Source of the DNA: Plakobranchus ocellatus
Lineage: Eukaryota; Mollusca; Gastropoda; Plakobranchidae
Length of the DNA stretch: 20,981 bases
Reading direction: 5' to 3'
NCBI GenBank assembly: GCA_019648995.1
Contig: BLXT01005778.1
Coordinates: forward strand, 211,460 to 232,440
Made by a program: the position numbers and the translations under genes. This document shows, piece after piece, positions 1 through 20,981 of the stretch; the stretch's first letter is position 1, and each line of letters begins with the position of its first letter. The notes under the pieces are model-generated. The model was not told the origin of the DNA, searched no databases, and worked only from the letters and a program-made list of their open reading frames with translations.

Positions 1-287
1 AAAAAAAGCAAAAAAAAAAAAAGCCGAAAAAGAAAAAACCCACCCCGAAAAACATGGATATCAAAGGTAAATTTTTAAAGATTTCATGCATTGATTGTAA
101 ATGTAAAGCTTATTTTTACACACTGCTTGGCATGAATATGGTTTAATTTTTTTAAACCATTATTTTGAAATAACAAATAAATATTGTAACTCTTCAAATA
201 TTGTAAGTGGATGAATTCTGCATTTGTTTAAAGATGCTCTATTTGGGAAAAAAAAAATATTCAATGGGTTTATTTGCTTCAATGCAG
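1..287 (+). other. Partial intron upstream of exon 1, with A-rich left edge
   Basis: The first 50 bases are an A-rich low-complexity run interrupted by a few G and C. The rest is AT-rich intron ending in the acceptor ttcaatgcag at 278-287. No coding segment resembling the dynein linker is seen here, so the preceding exon should lie to the left of the window. Confidence 0.75.
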
Positions 288-20645
<20,358 letters not shown>

Positions 20646-20981
20646 GTAAGTCAGAAGCAGCAGGGCATCTGAATTTTCAAGTAGTTAGTTTTTTTTTATC
20701 TGCATAAGGTGAGTCTAGATTGAACACAGGACTTTTCACCCTTGGCTCAAGACAGAGAACAGTAAGTGAATGAAAATTACTTCATTGTCTTTTTTTGTTT
20801 GTGGTTGACCCTGCTAAACTGAATCTTTACTTTGCAATAAAAGCCTTTTAAAGTATCACCCAAAGTAGATGTTTGATACATGGTACACACATTATTTTTT
20901 AAACTTTGTTTGCTGTATGCAAGTAAGTAACAATTACTTTGTAGCTTGTTTACTCGAATAAAATTTACAAAAAAAAAAAAA
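20646..20981 (+). other. Partial intron 29 at right edge
   Basis: This AT-rich intron begins with a good donor, gtaagt. It contains AATAAA at 20836-20841 and 20957-20962; the second is followed by 13 A at 20969-20981, where the window ends. The coding frame is open and incomplete at the donor, so this is not the normal 3' end of the gene. Confidence 0.8.

Noticed and set aside
1..66. Possible upstream exon ending ATG GAT ATC AAA G before gtaaat
   Set aside because: The phase does not fit exon 1 if the ATG is in frame, and all frames are lysine-rich low complexity with no similarity to the dynein linker.

Overview
This window is a slice of one animal protein-coding gene on the + strand: the cytoplasmic dynein 1 heavy chain (DYNC1H1 in vertebrates, Dhc64C in flies). 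I resolved 29 coding exons between 288 and 20645. Every junction keeps the reading frame, and together they give 5,021 coding bases, about 1,673 codons. That is roughly the middle third of a family whose members are about 4,600 residues long. Neither the start codon nor the stop codon is in the window.

The host is a eukaryote and a metazoan: compact exons of 86 to 264 bp lie between AT-rich introns of about 0.2 to 1.9 kb with many A and T runs. The protein is very close to known animal dynein 1 heavy chains but is not a vertebrate sequence. A spiralian invertebrate such as a mollusc fits the AT content and intron style; this last step is a low-confidence inference.

Layout, with residues counted from the first codon in the window: exons 1-4 (288-1928) encode the end of the linker and the entry to the motor ring. 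Exons 5-8 (2480-5570) encode AAA1, with an intact P-loop and Walker B. Exons 9-14 (6336-10256) encode the AAA1/AAA2 junction and AAA2, which binds nucleotide but lacks the usual Walker B glutamate. Exons 15-20 (11086-14136) encode AAA3. Exons 21-26 (14430-17112) encode AAA4. Exons 27-28 (17485-18503) encode the ascending coiled-coil helix of the stalk. Exon 29 (20450-20645) enters the microtubule-binding domain. AAA5, AAA6, the descending stalk helix, the buttress and the C-terminal domain must lie downstream, and the tail upstream.

The introns hold most of the non-routine content: a GC-AG intron after exon 8; an acceptor with an 11-A run where the pyrimidine tract should be (exon 28); a 218-bp element with TTAA duplications and terminal inverted repeats that looks like a piggyBac-type MITE, 86 bp upstream of exon 29; a compound (CT)n(AT)n microsatellite; and a degenerate tandem duplication in intron 6. 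I saw no second gene, RNA gene, CRISPR array or undescribed multi-gene system. Both window ends lie in A-rich runs, which suggests contig or window edges rather than biological boundaries.
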